The notes beneath the pieces are model-generated. The model was not told the DNA's origin. It saw only the letters and a list, made by a program, of their open reading frames with translations, and made no database searches. A DNA stretch of 64,000 nucleotides, taken from assembly GCA_946480715.1 (NCBI GenBank), contig CAMLKK010000013.1, forward strand, positions 1 through 64,000. The letters are read 5' to 3'. The position numbers were made by a program, and so were the translations under genes. The DNA is from an uncultured Bacteriovorax sp. Lineage in GTDB: Bacteria; Bdellovibrionota; Bacteriovoracia; Bacteriovoracales; Bacteriovoracaceae. Within the stretch, counting starts at the first letter, position 1. Every line of letters begins with the position of its first letter. Shown here in pieces: positions 8,740-18,397 of the stretch.

Positions 8740-10200
8740 TTAGAAAGTTACGCCTGTATTAACTTGAAGAACGAGAGCGTTCTTCGCTTCATTCGTAACA
8801 CCGGCAGTGTTAGTAAATGAGTAATAGTCACCAGTCATTAAGTATCCAAGACCAGCTCCAACAGAAACTTCATTGTTCCACTTGTAAGTTGCATTGAAAT
8901 CAAATTCCGTTCCAAGCGAGTCATCTTGAGAGGCGATCGCATTGAAAATTTTATGTTTAGTGTGGTTGAAAGCAGCTTTACCAGTTGTTGCTACTTCTTC
9001 TGCACGTGCATAAATAACAGCTGTATCAAAAACCCATTTCTCAGTTGAGTAAGACGAACGAAGTTTGATGTACGTTGTGTTTGTAATGTATGAGTCGTAA
9101 ATGCTTTCAGCATTGTTTCCAATTGCATTCAGGTTGTATCTGAAAAGAAGGTTTGCTACTTGGTAATTTGGATTTAGGTAAAGAGCTCCAAACTTTGCAG
9201 TAGAACCATCGTGACCGCTTACTTGTCCACCATCTAGTCCGATTGTCCAAGCATCGCTCATGCGATAGTTCGTTTGAAGAAGAAATGCTTTTGCAGAAAA
9301 ACTTGTTAGTGGACCTGTCGGAGAAGTTCTTCCAAGATCACCAGAGATAAGCGGAACTTCTAGTGCAAGATCAAATTTATCCCATGTTTTTTTAAGATAG
9401 ATGTCTGTGATTTTTACATCTGTTTGACCAACTGGATTTGATGGCGTGTAAGGAGCATCAATGCTTGATTGGTAGAAAGTATTTTGTGAGTTGCTTGATT
9501 TAATTGAGTGATGAATACCGAAAGCGATGTCTTTTTCATCGTTATCGTAAAGAAGGCCAAGTCCGAATTCTTTAGCGTTTGTTGCGCGAGTGTAACCTTG
9601 ATTAGAAATTTTTGACCAGAATGGATTGATGTGGAAGTTTCCAATTTTCAATTTCATTGTGATCCCGTCACGCGAGTAAGCGTGGCGATCCCAAGTGTTA
9701 GATCCATCGTGGTAAATAGCTCCAAGACCCCAGTGATATGTGTGACGACCGATGAGGTAAGTCGCTGTATCAGAATAAAGTTCAAGATATGCTTTTTTGA
9801 TAACAACTGTTTTACCAGCAGCTTGGTTTTGATGATAAAGCGAAGCTGTGTTTGTTGAAGATTGATTCACTTCAGGTGCATCACCAAGAAACCCACCGTT
9901 AGCATATCCAGTTGAGATTTCTCCCTTGAATGTAGCAGCGTCGTTGATGATCATCGTTGGGCTTAAACGGAAAATATAACTTTGCCATGAAGCCGTTGAA
10001 TGGTTTCCATTATCAAGTCCAACTTCTTGTGAGCCTGCGTTTGCTGATGTCACATCTGTAGGAGCTTTAATACGACGGAAATCACTCATAAGTGTTGAAT
10101 CAACACCGAAAGCTCCGTGCCAGTCGATTGGTAGGGCCTGTGAAACGACAGGTGCAATTACCATGACTGCCGTAAGAAAAACTCTGAGCTGCTTAAACAT
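8740..10200 (-). CDS. Porin-like outer-membrane beta-barrel protein
   Basis: 486 residues with a signal peptide (MFKQLRVFLTAVMV, cleavage near SQA) and a mature part of alternating amphipathic strands rich in Tyr, Asn, Gly and Thr, ending in phenylalanine (GVTF) as BAM substrates do. The segment with YLIGRHTYHWGLG and WDRHAYSRDG is reminiscent of large porin or alginate-export-like barrels, but I cannot name the family. It has its own strong sigma-70 promoter upstream and a shared terminator downstream, so it is probably an abundant monocistronic protein. Substrate unknown. Confidence 0.8.
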   Translation of the reverse strand: MFKQLRVFLTAVMVIAPVVSQALPIDWHGAFGVDSTLMSDFRRIKAPTDVTSANAGSQEVGLDNGNHSTASWQSYIFRLSPTMIINDAATFKGEISTGYANGGFLGDAPEVNQSSTNTASLYHQNQAAGKTVVIKKAYLELYSDTATYLIGRHTYHWGLGAIYHDGSNTWDRHAYSRDGITMKLKIGNFHINPFWSKISNQGYTRATNAKEFGLGLLYDNDEKDIAFGIHHSIKSSNSQNTFYQSSIDAPYTPSNPVGQTDVKITDIYLKKTWDKFDLALEVPLISGDLGRTSPTGPLTSFSAKAFLLQTNYRMSDAWTIGLDGGQVSGHDGSTAKFGALYLNPNYQVANLLFRYNLNAIGNNAESIYDSYITNTTYIKLRSSYSTEKWVFDTAVIYARAEEVATTGKAAFNHTKHKIFNAIASQDDSLGTEFDFNATYKWNNEVSVGAGLGYLMTGDYYSFTNTAGVTNEAKNALVLQVNTGVTF

Positions 10201-10252
10201 AAGAAATACTCCCTAGAAGAGATGATTTAACATTGGTAAGATTCATCAAAAT

Positions 10253-10281
10253 ACTATATGAAATGGTAGTAATTAAGTCAA
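10253..10281 (-). promoter_or_regulatory. Sigma-70 promoter of the porin-like gene
   Basis: Reading the minus strand, TTGACT (10276-10281) and TATAGT (10253-10258) are separated by exactly 17 bp, close to the ideal TTGACA-17-TATAAT. This predicts a leader of about 45 nt before the ATG at 10200. Confidence 0.8.
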
Positions 10282-10308
10282 AACGAGAAACTTTAAAATC
10301 AGATCGAT

Positions 10309-12243
10309 ATGAAGCAATGGGCAATACGGATATTAGCAGTTCTTTTAATCCTTTTTTTGGGTGTAGCAATTGCTATTTTTGTCTTCGTAAAATCTACTCT
10401 TGATGAGACTTCTGTTTCAGTTCTCGAAGAAAAAATTAATAAAAACTACGATCCTTACATCACTCAATTTCCAGAAGTCGTTTTGGAAGAAGGCTCAATT
10501 GTAAAAAAAGAAGAGCTGCAACACTTTCAACTCTTCTCTGCAGATCGCTCATCATTCAATGATTTTCTGGCGCGATTAAAAGAAGAAGGTGGGCTGTCGG
10601 AAATGCGTGAAGTGCCAGGTCTCTTGCAAGTTCATCGTAAAATCATTTTTAAAAATCTTCTCGCGAATGATTGCGTTGAACTCTACTGCTATCAGCACTA
10701 TCTTCCATTTGATTACACGCCATCCATTTTTTGGAAGGGACTTATTGGAATTGAAGATAAGCGCTATCTCGATCACTTCGGTGTTGATTTCAAATCAATC
10801 TTCCGTGCTTTTGTAGCTAACGTTCGCAAGATGCGTTTTGAACAAGGGGGATCAACGATCTCTCAGCAGTTGGTAAAAAATATCTTTTTTACCAATGAAA
10901 AGACTTTCTCTAGAAAGATCAAAGAAGTCATCGTTTCTGTTTATATCGAATCTCGCTTTCCCAAAGAAAAAATTTTAGAAGCGTATTTAAATGAAGTTTA
11001 CTGGGGAGCTCTTCAGGGAATAAAAATCAAAGGCGTTTTTGCCGCTTCAACTTTTTACTTCGGAAAAAAACCAGAAGACATTACTCCATACGAAGGGGCA
11101 ATTTTAATTGGTCTCTTAAAAGGCCCGAGTTATTTTTCACCACTAAAAAAAATCGAACGTCTTAAAGAACGTGCTGAAGTTGTATACGAAAAACTTATTC
11201 AGGAAAATTTTGTGGCCAACGATCCTGGCAGCATTTGGAAAAAAGCAGATTGGGATCGCTTCGTTGAACGCTTACAAAAAGCAGAGAGTACGCAATACAA
11301 ACAATCCATTTGGCGCACGCTCAATGATCCAGAACCAACTCTTGCTAATTATGAAAAGTTTGTTCTTATTCAAAAAGTAGCTGACGTTAAAGCGAAAATT
11401 AAAGAGCGCTTTACAGACAAATTCAACACTCTGGATATTTCTGTAAAAGTAATGCTCGGGCCATTAACTGAAAATTCTGATTTTAGTTATTACTCTCGCA
11501 TTGAAAGAAATAAACAAAAAGCACTGCATGCGGAAAGACACCAAATCGGAAGCACAATCAAGCCGATTGTTTACTCTGTTTTTCAGGATATGGGCCGCCA
11601 GATGAGCGACTACGTTCTCACGGAAGAAATTCCTATTAGGCTCAACTCGGGTGTGTGGTCGCCAAAAGAGGCCCACAAAATCACTGAACCACAAGTCACA
11701 ATGACCGAAGCTCTGCTTAAATCCTACAACAGACCGCTTGTGAGAGTGGCCCAAGAATTAGGTTTTTTCCAAGTAGGTGAGCACCTAAAGGTTTACTTCC
11801 CAAAAATAAGAACTCCGTTAGAACAATATCCATCGGAACTTTTGGGCAGTATGGAACTTAGTGTTGCCGAGCTTCGCTCATCTTATGCTCAATTTATTAA
11901 AACGGAGTGCGCAAAAATAAAAAATAGCGAACGCTTCATGGATCAAAGTGTTCTTTCGATTCTTTCCGACCCGAACCTGACAACGGTCGAGCGAAATGTA
12001 GATAGCATAATGCAGAAACTTCGCTTCTTCGGTAAGACCGGAACAACGAATAATGGCTACGATAACTGGTATGTGGCCTTCGATGGAAAAAATTTAACGG
12101 TCATTTGGGTAGGCTACGAAGGCGCTCGGAAAAATAAGTCACTGGGACTTTATGGAGCAAGCACTGCCTTTAATGTTTTCCAAAACTATTACCGCGATCG
12201 CGGAAGACGTTTCCAACAATTCAACTGCGAACTCATCAACTAG
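10309..12243 (+). CDS. Bifunctional class A penicillin-binding protein
   Basis: Polymerises and cross-links peptidoglycan on the periplasmic face of the inner membrane. One N-terminal transmembrane helix (residues about 5-28) precedes a GT51 glycosyltransferase domain with IEDKRYLDHFG (Glu149 catalytic), GGSTISQQLVKN and the EAYLNEVYWG segment. The transpeptidase domain is short but keeps all three motifs: STIK at S415-K418, SYN at 472-474 and KTG at 576-578. At 644 residues it is compact, closer to PBP1b than PBP1a. No clear Shine-Dalgarno is visible. The tRNA-Gln gene follows. Confidence 0.93.
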   Translation: MKQWAIRILAVLLILFLGVAIAIFVFVKSTLDETSVSVLEEKINKNYDPYITQFPEVVLEEGSIVKKEELQHFQLFSADRSSFNDFLARLKEEGGLSEMREVPGLLQVHRKIIFKNLLANDCVELYCYQHYLPFDYTPSIFWKGLIGIEDKRYLDHFGVDFKSIFRAFVANVRKMRFEQGGSTISQQLVKNIFFTNEKTFSRKIKEVIVSVYIESRFPKEKILEAYLNEVYWGALQGIKIKGVFAASTFYFGKKPEDITPYEGAILIGLLKGPSYFSPLKKIERLKERAEVVYEKLIQENFVANDPGSIWKKADWDRFVERLQKAESTQYKQSIWRTLNDPEPTLANYEKFVLIQKVADVKAKIKERFTDKFNTLDISVKVMLGPLTENSDFSYYSRIERNKQKALHAERHQIGSTIKPIVYSVFQDMGRQMSDYVLTEEIPIRLNSGVWSPKEAHKITEPQVTMTEALLKSYNRPLVRVAQELGFFQVGEHLKVYFPKIRTPLEQYPSELLGSMELSVAELRSSYAQFIKTECAKIKNSERFMDQSVLSILSDPNLTTVERNVDSIMQKLRFFGKTGTTNNGYDNWYVAFDGKNLTVIWVGYEGARKNKSLGLYGASTAFNVFQNYYRDRGRRFQQFNCELIN

Positions 12244-12246
12244 GTC

Positions 12247-12275
12247 TTGCAAAAAAGCCCTCGAAAGTTTATATT
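12247..12275 (+). promoter_or_regulatory. Sigma-70 promoter of tRNA-Gln
   Basis: TTGCAA (12247-12252), 17-bp spacer, TATATT (12270-12275). Transcription would begin near 12282, about 10 nt ahead of the mature tRNA 5' end, as expected for a tRNA gene. Confidence 0.78.
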
Positions 12276-12291
12276 AAGTTCACGAATGCAT

Positions 12292-12366
12292 TGGGGTATC
12301 GACAAGTGGTAAGTCAGCAGATTTTGATTCTGCCATTCCTAGGTTCGAATCCTAGTACCCCAACCA
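12292..12366 (+). tRNA. tRNA-Gln (anticodon TTG)
   Basis: Acceptor TGGGGTA (12292-12298) pairs with TACCCCA (12356-12362). The anticodon stem GCAGA/TCTGC encloses the loop TTTTGAT, giving anticodon TTG, which reads CAA and CAG. The T-arm contains GGTTCGAATCC, and ACCA is encoded at the 3' end. All arms fold normally. Confidence 0.97.
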
Positions 12367-12401
12367 ATTCTTTCCTAATCTTATTTCACTAGGAGGATCT
12401 C

Positions 12402-13346
12402 TTGAAACGAATCGTATTAGTTTCTGGGTCTTCAAATCAGTCTCTCTCAAATCAAATCTCAGACTTCCTCGATGTTCCGTTAGTTAATCCGCAGCTTGTT
12501 CGTTTCGCCAATGGTGAAATTTTCTGCGAGATTGAGAAACACGTTCGTGGTGCCGATGTTTTTATCATTCAATCAACATGCGCTCCAGTGAATGACAATT
12601 TGATGGAACTCTTAATTATGATCGATGCTTTAAAGAGAGCATCGGCAGCTTCGATTACGGCCGTGATTCCTTTTTATGGATATGCCCGCCAGGATCGTAA
12701 AGCTTCTCCACGTACACCAATTTCCGCAAAACTTGTCGCTGATATTTTAACGGTTGCGGGAGCTACTCGTGTTATCACTATGGATCTGCACGCTGGTCAG
12801 ATTCAGGGATTTTTCAACATTCCTTTCGATAACATCTTCGCTTCACCTGTTATTTTGAACTACATTAAAAAAGAAATCTTTTCTGATAATACAATCTTCG
12901 TTTCACCAGATGCTGGTGGAGTTGAGCGCGTTCGTTTCTACGCTAAAAAATTAAACGCAGAAATCGCGATGATCGATAAACGTCGAACAGGTAAAAACGT
13001 TGCTGAAGCCATGAACGTGGTTGGTAACGTCGAAGGAAAAGAATGTATTATCATCGATGACATGATTGATACGGCCGGAACTCTTGTTGAAGCTTGTAAA
13101 GCACTCAAGAAAAATGGTGCTACGAAAATTTATGCATTCGCAACTCACCCGGTATTTTCTGATCCAGCGATCAAGCGCATTTCAGAATGTGCTGAGCTTG
13201 ATCGAGTGATTGTAACTGATACCATTCCACTTACTGAAGCTGCTAAGAAAACAGACAAAATCAAAGTTCTCTCAACTGCTGAACTTCTGGCCAAAGCAAT
13301 TCACAGAACATTTAACAATGATTCTGTAAGCTCGCTGTTCGTGTAA
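12402..13346 (+). CDS. prs: Ribose-phosphate pyrophosphokinase
   Basis: Makes PRPP from ribose-5-phosphate and ATP for nucleotide, His and Trp synthesis. The 314 residues contain the FANGEIFCEI segment, YGYARQDRK, the DLHAGQIQGFF loop and the PRPP-binding IIDDMIDTAGT motif. The start is TTG (12402-12404) with an ideal AGGAGG at 12391-12396. It heads a prs-pth-ychF run with gaps of 3 and 9 bp. In many bacteria the L25/CTC gene (rplY) sits between prs and pth; here it does not. Confidence 0.97.
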   Translation: MKRIVLVSGSSNQSLSNQISDFLDVPLVNPQLVRFANGEIFCEIEKHVRGADVFIIQSTCAPVNDNLMELLIMIDALKRASAASITAVIPFYGYARQDRKASPRTPISAKLVADILTVAGATRVITMDLHAGQIQGFFNIPFDNIFASPVILNYIKKEIFSDNTIFVSPDAGGVERVRFYAKKLNAEIAMIDKRRTGKNVAEAMNVVGNVEGKECIIIDDMIDTAGTLVEACKALKKNGATKIYAFATHPVFSDPAIKRISECAELDRVIVTDTIPLTEAAKKTDKIKVLSTAELLAKAIHRTFNNDSVSSLFV

Positions 13347-13349
13347 TTC

Positions 13350-13919
13350 ATGGATCGTTTAATCGTAGGCCTCGGAAATCCTGGCAGTAAATACCACTAC
13401 ACAAGACACAACATTGGATGGGATGTTTTTGAAGAACTTTCTTTCGCCAATGATCTTCGCTGGACGGATAAATTCAAAGGCCAATATGCTGTTTATCAAA
13501 ACGGCGATGAAAAAATCTATTTTCTCAAGCCACAAACATTCATGAATCTCTCAGGCGAAAGCGTTCAACCACTCATGAATTTCTTTAAAATTCCCATGGA
13601 AAACATTTTGGTCGTTCACGACGAACTTGATCTTCCATTTGGAACAATTGCTTTTAAAAAAGGTGGCGGACTCGCTGGTCATAACGGCTTAAAATCTATA
13701 GCCGCTCACTTGGGAACTCAGGATTTCAAGCGGGTGAGAATGGGCATTGGCCGCCCTGTGCACGGAGATGTTTCCAATTGGGTGCTCTCGGGGTATACCG
13801 GAGAGGATAAAGATTTTTTCAGACCGTATTTACAAGGGACCGCGAAGGCCCTTGAAGAATACATTAAAATTGGTTTTGAAAAAGCTTCAACAAATTATAG
13901 TAAGAAAAAAATCGTATAA
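13350..13919 (+). CDS. pth: Peptidyl-tRNA hydrolase
   Basis: Releases tRNA from prematurely dropped peptidyl-tRNA. The 189 residues carry VGLGNPGSKY, TRHNIGWD with the catalytic His, KPQTFMNLSG, VVHDELDLPFG and GGGLAGHNGLKS, i.e. the complete set of family signatures. It begins 3 bp after prs, and ychF follows after 9 bp, indicating co-translation as one message. Confidence 0.97.
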   Translation: MDRLIVGLGNPGSKYHYTRHNIGWDVFEELSFANDLRWTDKFKGQYAVYQNGDEKIYFLKPQTFMNLSGESVQPLMNFFKIPMENILVVHDELDLPFGTIAFKKGGGLAGHNGLKSIAAHLGTQDFKRVRMGIGRPVHGDVSNWVLSGYTGEDKDFFRPYLQGTAKALEEYIKIGFEKASTNYSKKKIV

Positions 13920-13928
13920 GGAATTAAA

Positions 13929-15038
13929 ATGGCTTTAAATTGCGGTATCGTTGGTCTTCCAAACGTCGGTAAATCGACAATCTTCTCTGCTATTACTTCA
14001 GCTCCAGCTGAAGCAGCAAACTATCCTTTTTGTACGATTGAACCAAACGTAGGTATCGTTGCCGTTAACGATCTTCGTATGAAAAAAATCGGTGAGATCA
14101 TTGGACCTGAAAAAATGATTTATACGACAGTAGAGTTCGTAGACATCGCAGGTCTTGTTAAAGGTGCTTCAAAAGGTGAGGGTTTAGGAAATCAATTCTT
14201 AGGTCACATCAGAGCTGTTAACGGAATCGTTCACGTTGTTCGTTGTTTCGAAGATGGTGACATCATTCACGTTCACGGAAAAGTTAATCCGAAAGACGAC
14301 ATTGAAACAATCAATCTTGAGTTAGCTTTTGCTGACCTTGAAGTTGTTGAGAAAAAACTTCAAAACATTCCAAAACTTTTGAAGTCACAAAATAAGGACG
14401 TGTTAACGTCAGCTAAAATTCAACTACCACTTCTTGAAAAATTAAAGACAGAACTAGAAGCGGGAATTGCAGCTAGAAACTCTTCGCTCTCAGATGAAGA
14501 TAAAGCGGCAGTTGAAGACCTCAACCTCATCACGATGAAGAAAGTTATTTATCTTTGTAATGTTGATGAAGCAGGTCTTGCTGAAGACAACGATCACGTT
14601 AAAGCGGTTAAAGCATACGCTGCTGCTGAGAATTCTGAAGTCCTAAAAATCTGTGGAAAATTAGAATCGGAAATTGCTTCACTTGAAACTCTTGAAGAGA
14701 AAAAAGAATTCCTCGATGCTGCTGGTATCGAAGAATCAGGTCTTGATAAACTTACGCGTGCTGCTTACAACATGCTTGGCCTTAAAACATATTTCACTGC
14801 AGGCGTTAAAGAAGTCAGAGCATGGACATTCCACGATGGTTTTAAAGCTCCACAATGTGCAGGAATCATTCACTCTGATTTTGAACGTGGATTCATTAAA
14901 GCAGAAGTTTTTCACTACAATGATTTGATTCAATATGGCTCTGAAGCAAAAGTAAAAGAAGCTGGAAAGTTTCGTGTTGAAGGAAAAGAATACATTGTAA
15001 AAGACGGAGATATCATGCACTTTAGATTTAATGTCTAA
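13929..15038 (+). CDS. ychF: Redox-responsive ribosome-associated ATPase YchF
   Basis: An Obg-like ATPase that binds ribosomes and, in other bacteria, modulates stress responses. The 369 residues include the P-loop GLPNVGKST, the switch region with DIAGLVKGASKGEGLGNQFL, NxxE in place of the usual NKxD (CNVDEA), and a C-terminal TGS domain ending in the typical KEYIVKDGDIMHFRFNV-type sequence. It overlaps the next gene by 8 bp. Confidence 0.96.
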   Translation: MALNCGIVGLPNVGKSTIFSAITSAPAEAANYPFCTIEPNVGIVAVNDLRMKKIGEIIGPEKMIYTTVEFVDIAGLVKGASKGEGLGNQFLGHIRAVNGIVHVVRCFEDGDIIHVHGKVNPKDDIETINLELAFADLEVVEKKLQNIPKLLKSQNKDVLTSAKIQLPLLEKLKTELEAGIAARNSSLSDEDKAAVEDLNLITMKKVIYLCNVDEAGLAEDNDHVKAVKAYAAAENSEVLKICGKLESEIASLETLEEKKEFLDAAGIEESGLDKLTRAAYNMLGLKTYFTAGVKEVRAWTFHDGFKAPQCAGIIHSDFERGFIKAEVFHYNDLIQYGSEAKVKEAGKFRVEGKEYIVKDGDIMHFRFNV

Positions 15039-16272
15039 AGAGCAATTTAAAGTCTTAATCTGTCTATTTATTGTCTTACTCACTGGCTGTTCATCAAAAA
15101 AGACTGAGCAGCCAGGATCTGCTAAAGTTCAAACAGTGCAATCTCAAAAAAATACATCTAGAAAAATTATTCTGTTTATTCCCGGCTACTACGGTTCACG
15201 TCTTAAAAATGCAGAGACGGGAAAACTACTATGGGCCAAAGCTTCGAACTTTCTCTTTAGTAATGAAGGTCTTTCAGAGAATATTCCAGGAACAAATATT
15301 GGCGATAAGAAAAAGCTCGTCACTGACGGCATTCTCGACTCTGTAACGATTGTACCCCGCTTATTCCACTATGATGCTTACGAAGATACGCTTGAACACT
15401 TGCAGAAGTTTGCTGATGAAAATGATCACGAACTTCACACAATGGATTATGACTGGAGAGATGATTTTATAAATTGCCTCAAAGTTATAGATGCAAAAAT
15501 CCATTCTTTGAATTTAAAAGAAACTGATGAACTCACAGTTATTGCTCACAGTATGGGCGGACTTCTCATGTCTTATTATATTCGGTATGGGAGTCAGGAT
15601 GTTGAAAACGCAGTCGAAGACTGGAGAGGTTTAAATCGCCTCAGTAAACTTGTTTTAGTAGCTCCGCCGCTGCATGGATTAATGATTCTCTTTCGCGATA
15701 TAGGCGAAGGCACGAGCAGAGGTTTTAACAGAACGCTACTTTCATCACTAGATTATTCAACATTCAAATCTTCTTATTTTTTTCTACCGGATGTTGGCGA
15801 TGATGTCGCCAAAACAGAAGAAGGAAAAATGGTTAATCTTAAAATTCATGAGATTGAAAATTGGGAGATAAATGATTGGGGTCCTTTTAAATTTGCTGCA
15901 CCTGAAGAAAGACCAATAGTCCGCGAATTTATTTCAAAGCTCATGAAAAGGTCAAAAAAATTTCATGAACTCCTCAAAGCACCTGTTCAAAACGAACCTT
16001 CCAAGAAGATTCCCCTTCTTCATCTCTGGGGTGTCGGAAATAAAACGAAAGAAATAGCGACCGTTTTTAAAAATAAAAAAGGCCAGATAGATTATCGCTT
16101 TGATAGTTCGGGCGAAGTGGATGGCGATGGAACTGTCACAAAAAACTCCGGACGTTCACTCGAATACTTCAAAAAATTTCACTATAAAGGCCGGGAAGAA
16201 AAAGACGGCCATTTGGAAATCCTCTCTGATAAGGATTCCCAAAAGACCATTCATGATTTTTTACTTAATTAG
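15031..16272 (+). CDS. LCAT-like alpha/beta-hydrolase lipoprotein
   Basis: 413 residues beginning with a lipoprotein signal (hydrophobic core then LTGC, lipidated Cys about residue 20). The body resembles lecithin:cholesterol acyltransferase-type lipases: FIPGYYGSRL with the oxyanion Gly, the nucleophile elbow HSMGG with Ser174, a late Asp in DGDGTV, and a His in GHLEIL. Such enzymes act on phospholipid or sterol esters in the envelope or outside the cell. It starts inside ychF (8-bp overlap) and converges on the transglycosylase gene with an 8-bp antisense overlap at the 3' end. Substrate not predictable. Confidence 0.85.
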   Translation: MSKEQFKVLICLFIVLLTGCSSKKTEQPGSAKVQTVQSQKNTSRKIILFIPGYYGSRLKNAETGKLLWAKASNFLFSNEGLSENIPGTNIGDKKKLVTDGILDSVTIVPRLFHYDAYEDTLEHLQKFADENDHELHTMDYDWRDDFINCLKVIDAKIHSLNLKETDELTVIAHSMGGLLMSYYIRYGSQDVENAVEDWRGLNRLSKLVLVAPPLHGLMILFRDIGEGTSRGFNRTLLSSLDYSTFKSSYFFLPDVGDDVAKTEEGKMVNLKIHEIENWEINDWGPFKFAAPEERPIVREFISKLMKRSKKFHELLKAPVQNEPSKKIPLLHLWGVGNKTKEIATVFKNKKGQIDYRFDSSGEVDGDGTVTKNSGRSLEYFKKFHYKGREEKDGHLEILSDKDSQKTIHDFLLN

Positions 16273-18367
16273 CATTTGATGGCGAGCGGTTATCAACTAC
16301 TTTAAATGTTTCATCAAGTGGAACACTCAATGTCGATTTGTTCGAAAGAAGTGAATAGAAAAACTTATTGCGATAGATAAGTTTTACGTAGTTTCTCGTC
16401 TCTTCATAAGGAATAGATTCAATGAGAGCAAGCGGATCATCATTGCGGAAAATTTCTTTTCTCCAGCGATCAATGCGGCTTTCTCCTGCATTGTATGAAG
16501 CCAGTGCAAAAATTAAATTTCCATCAAAGCGAGAGATTAACTGCTTTAAGTATTTAGCACCGATGGCTACGTTAACTTGCGGATCATCGAGATGTTTAAC
16601 ACGAACACGCTTGTTAAAACGTTTTGCCGTTTCAGGCATAAGTTGCATTAAACCTTTAGCTCCAACTCTCGAAGTCGCTTCTGGATTAAAAGCTGATTCC
16701 TGTCGAATGAGTGAAATGATAATCAGTGGATCAAGGTTATCAGCATTCTTTTCAATTGTTGAAAGGTATTGAAGCGGGAAAATGTATTTAATAAGTTTGT
16801 AATTTAAGCTTAAAGAATTCTCGCCCAATGAATCCTGGAAGACTTTAAACGAAGAAATATATTTCTTTTGAGAGTGGAGAAGACGAACGAGGTTGAGAAC
16901 AACAAATTCCTTATGCTCGTTTGCAGAAACCTTCTTTGCCATCTCGAGGTCTTTAAATGTTTCTTCTTTTGTCATTGATTGAATGTGGCGCATTTCCAAA
17001 ACGGCGAATCGTTCGTGACCAATTTTATTCCAGACAGCAAGTCTTCTGAGTGTGTTCTGCATAAGTTCAGAAGTTTCTGAAACTTTATAATCAGATGAAG
17101 ATTCTTTGGCGATTAACTTCGCTAGGATCTCTTGATCAGAAGTACCTTTTTGTTGAGAAGCCAACTCTTTAAGAGAAATAATTGAATAGAATGAATAAGG
17201 TGCAGAACTCACGATCTTATTAAAATAAGTAATCGCTTTTTTAGTATCACCTGTTTTTAAAATAGAATAAGCGATCCAAAATTTTAATTTCGAATCGTGG
17301 TTGTCGAACGTTTTTTCAAGTGCGTTTTTATCAACGACTGCTTTCATCGCTTTGTAATCTTTGTTTATTAAGTGAGGCCATAACAAATGAAAAAGTGCTT
17401 CAGATGCTTCTTCTTTAGGAGCAATTGTGCGTGCAAGATTGAAAATTTCAATCGCATCACTGTCGCGTCCTTTATAGAAAAGTGCTTTCGCTGCTAGGTT
17501 AACGCCAACCCATGCTTTTCGCTCATCAATGAATTGTTTGTTTTTGTTATAAAAGTTAATAGCCGCCAAAATGGTTTGCTTAGCTTGAGTTGGCTCACCT
17601 TTTTCAGCGAGCTCTTTAGCTTCTTTTGCTAAACGTGAATATTCTTCCTGGAAATAGCTAAGCGAATTGTTATCCAGGTGCATGTTCGATTTCATGAACT
17701 TGTTAAGATTCGAACTGACGTGCAAGTTGAGAAGGATAGCAGAGCTAGGTTTGATTTTATATTCAACAAACTTATCTGTGAGAATGTTTGAAATTTTTTC
17801 GTGTTCAGTTTTATTGTTCTTAAAGTGTTTTAAAAATGCTGTCACTTCAGATTGGTTTTCTCCATAGACAAAAAATGGAGCAGCGTCTTTCATGAAAGCT
17901 AAGTCACGAGTTGAAAAATTGATGTTTGGTGAAAGTGATTTTAAACGCGTAAGGAAAAGGTAACGACAATATTTGTCGATTGTAATATCTAAACGGTGAA
18001 CAAGATTTTCAGTGTAGTCATCAACTGTCTTTGATTGAATGCCGCAATTCTGATAGAACGAATCTTGATCTTTGATATCCGCGACACCTGTTAAACGTGT
18101 GATGATCGGATTTAGATTTGAAAATGAGTGCGTTTTATTTCTATATTGAGTGAACTTAGCAACAGTCGATGGCTTTAATTCATTCTTCGAAAGTGTGTTG
18201 TAAAGATTTACAAGTTCATTACCAATTTCAAGATCGAGAGTTGAATAGTTCAATTTGAAGGGAACGTCTTCTGCCATTGCGATTGATGCAAAATTTAAAT
18301 TAGGATTGGCTAATGCAACCGAAAAATAATATGTGGTTAGGGCCGCAATAGTAACAAGCCTTAACAT
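16265..18367 (-). CDS. slt: Soluble-type lytic murein transglycosylase
   Basis: Cleaves the glycan strands of peptidoglycan with 1,6-anhydro ring formation. A Sec signal peptide leads into a long helical superhelix (about residues 40-500), as in Slt70, then a GH23 catalytic domain: RQESAFNPEA with catalytic Glu557, GLMQLMPETA, NVAIGAKYL and ALASYNAG. An earlier in-frame ATG exists at 18379, but GGAGG lies just inside that codon and is spaced ideally for the ATG at 18365-18367, which also gives the cleaner signal peptide. The next upstream gene is the HAMP membrane protein. In a predatory lifestyle it could act on prey or self wall; that is inference. Confidence 0.93.
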   Translation of the reverse strand: MLRLVTIAALTTYYFSVALANPNLNFASIAMAEDVPFKLNYSTLDLEIGNELVNLYNTLSKNELKPSTVAKFTQYRNKTHSFSNLNPIITRLTGVADIKDQDSFYQNCGIQSKTVDDYTENLVHRLDITIDKYCRYLFLTRLKSLSPNINFSTRDLAFMKDAAPFFVYGENQSEVTAFLKHFKNNKTEHEKISNILTDKFVEYKIKPSSAILLNLHVSSNLNKFMKSNMHLDNNSLSYFQEEYSRLAKEAKELAEKGEPTQAKQTILAAINFYNKNKQFIDERKAWVGVNLAAKALFYKGRDSDAIEIFNLARTIAPKEEASEALFHLLWPHLINKDYKAMKAVVDKNALEKTFDNHDSKLKFWIAYSILKTGDTKKAITYFNKIVSSAPYSFYSIISLKELASQQKGTSDQEILAKLIAKESSSDYKVSETSELMQNTLRRLAVWNKIGHERFAVLEMRHIQSMTKEETFKDLEMAKKVSANEHKEFVVLNLVRLLHSQKKYISSFKVFQDSLGENSLSLNYKLIKYIFPLQYLSTIEKNADNLDPLIIISLIRQESAFNPEATSRVGAKGLMQLMPETAKRFNKRVRVKHLDDPQVNVAIGAKYLKQLISRFDGNLIFALASYNAGESRIDRWRKEIFRNDDPLALIESIPYEETRNYVKLIYRNKFFYSLLSNKSTLSVPLDETFKVVDNRSPSNAN

Positions 18368-18397
18368 ATGGACCTCCATGTCCTTGCAGGAAAAAAC

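Noticed and set aside
14736..15083. A 115-codon minus-strand frame beneath ychF.
   Set aside because: A shadow of a clear ychF; no start signal and no homology pattern.
18365..18379. The upstream ATG (MEVHM) as start of the transglycosylase.
   Set aside because: The GGAGG within its second codon serves the ATG at 18367 instead, and the signal peptide begins there.
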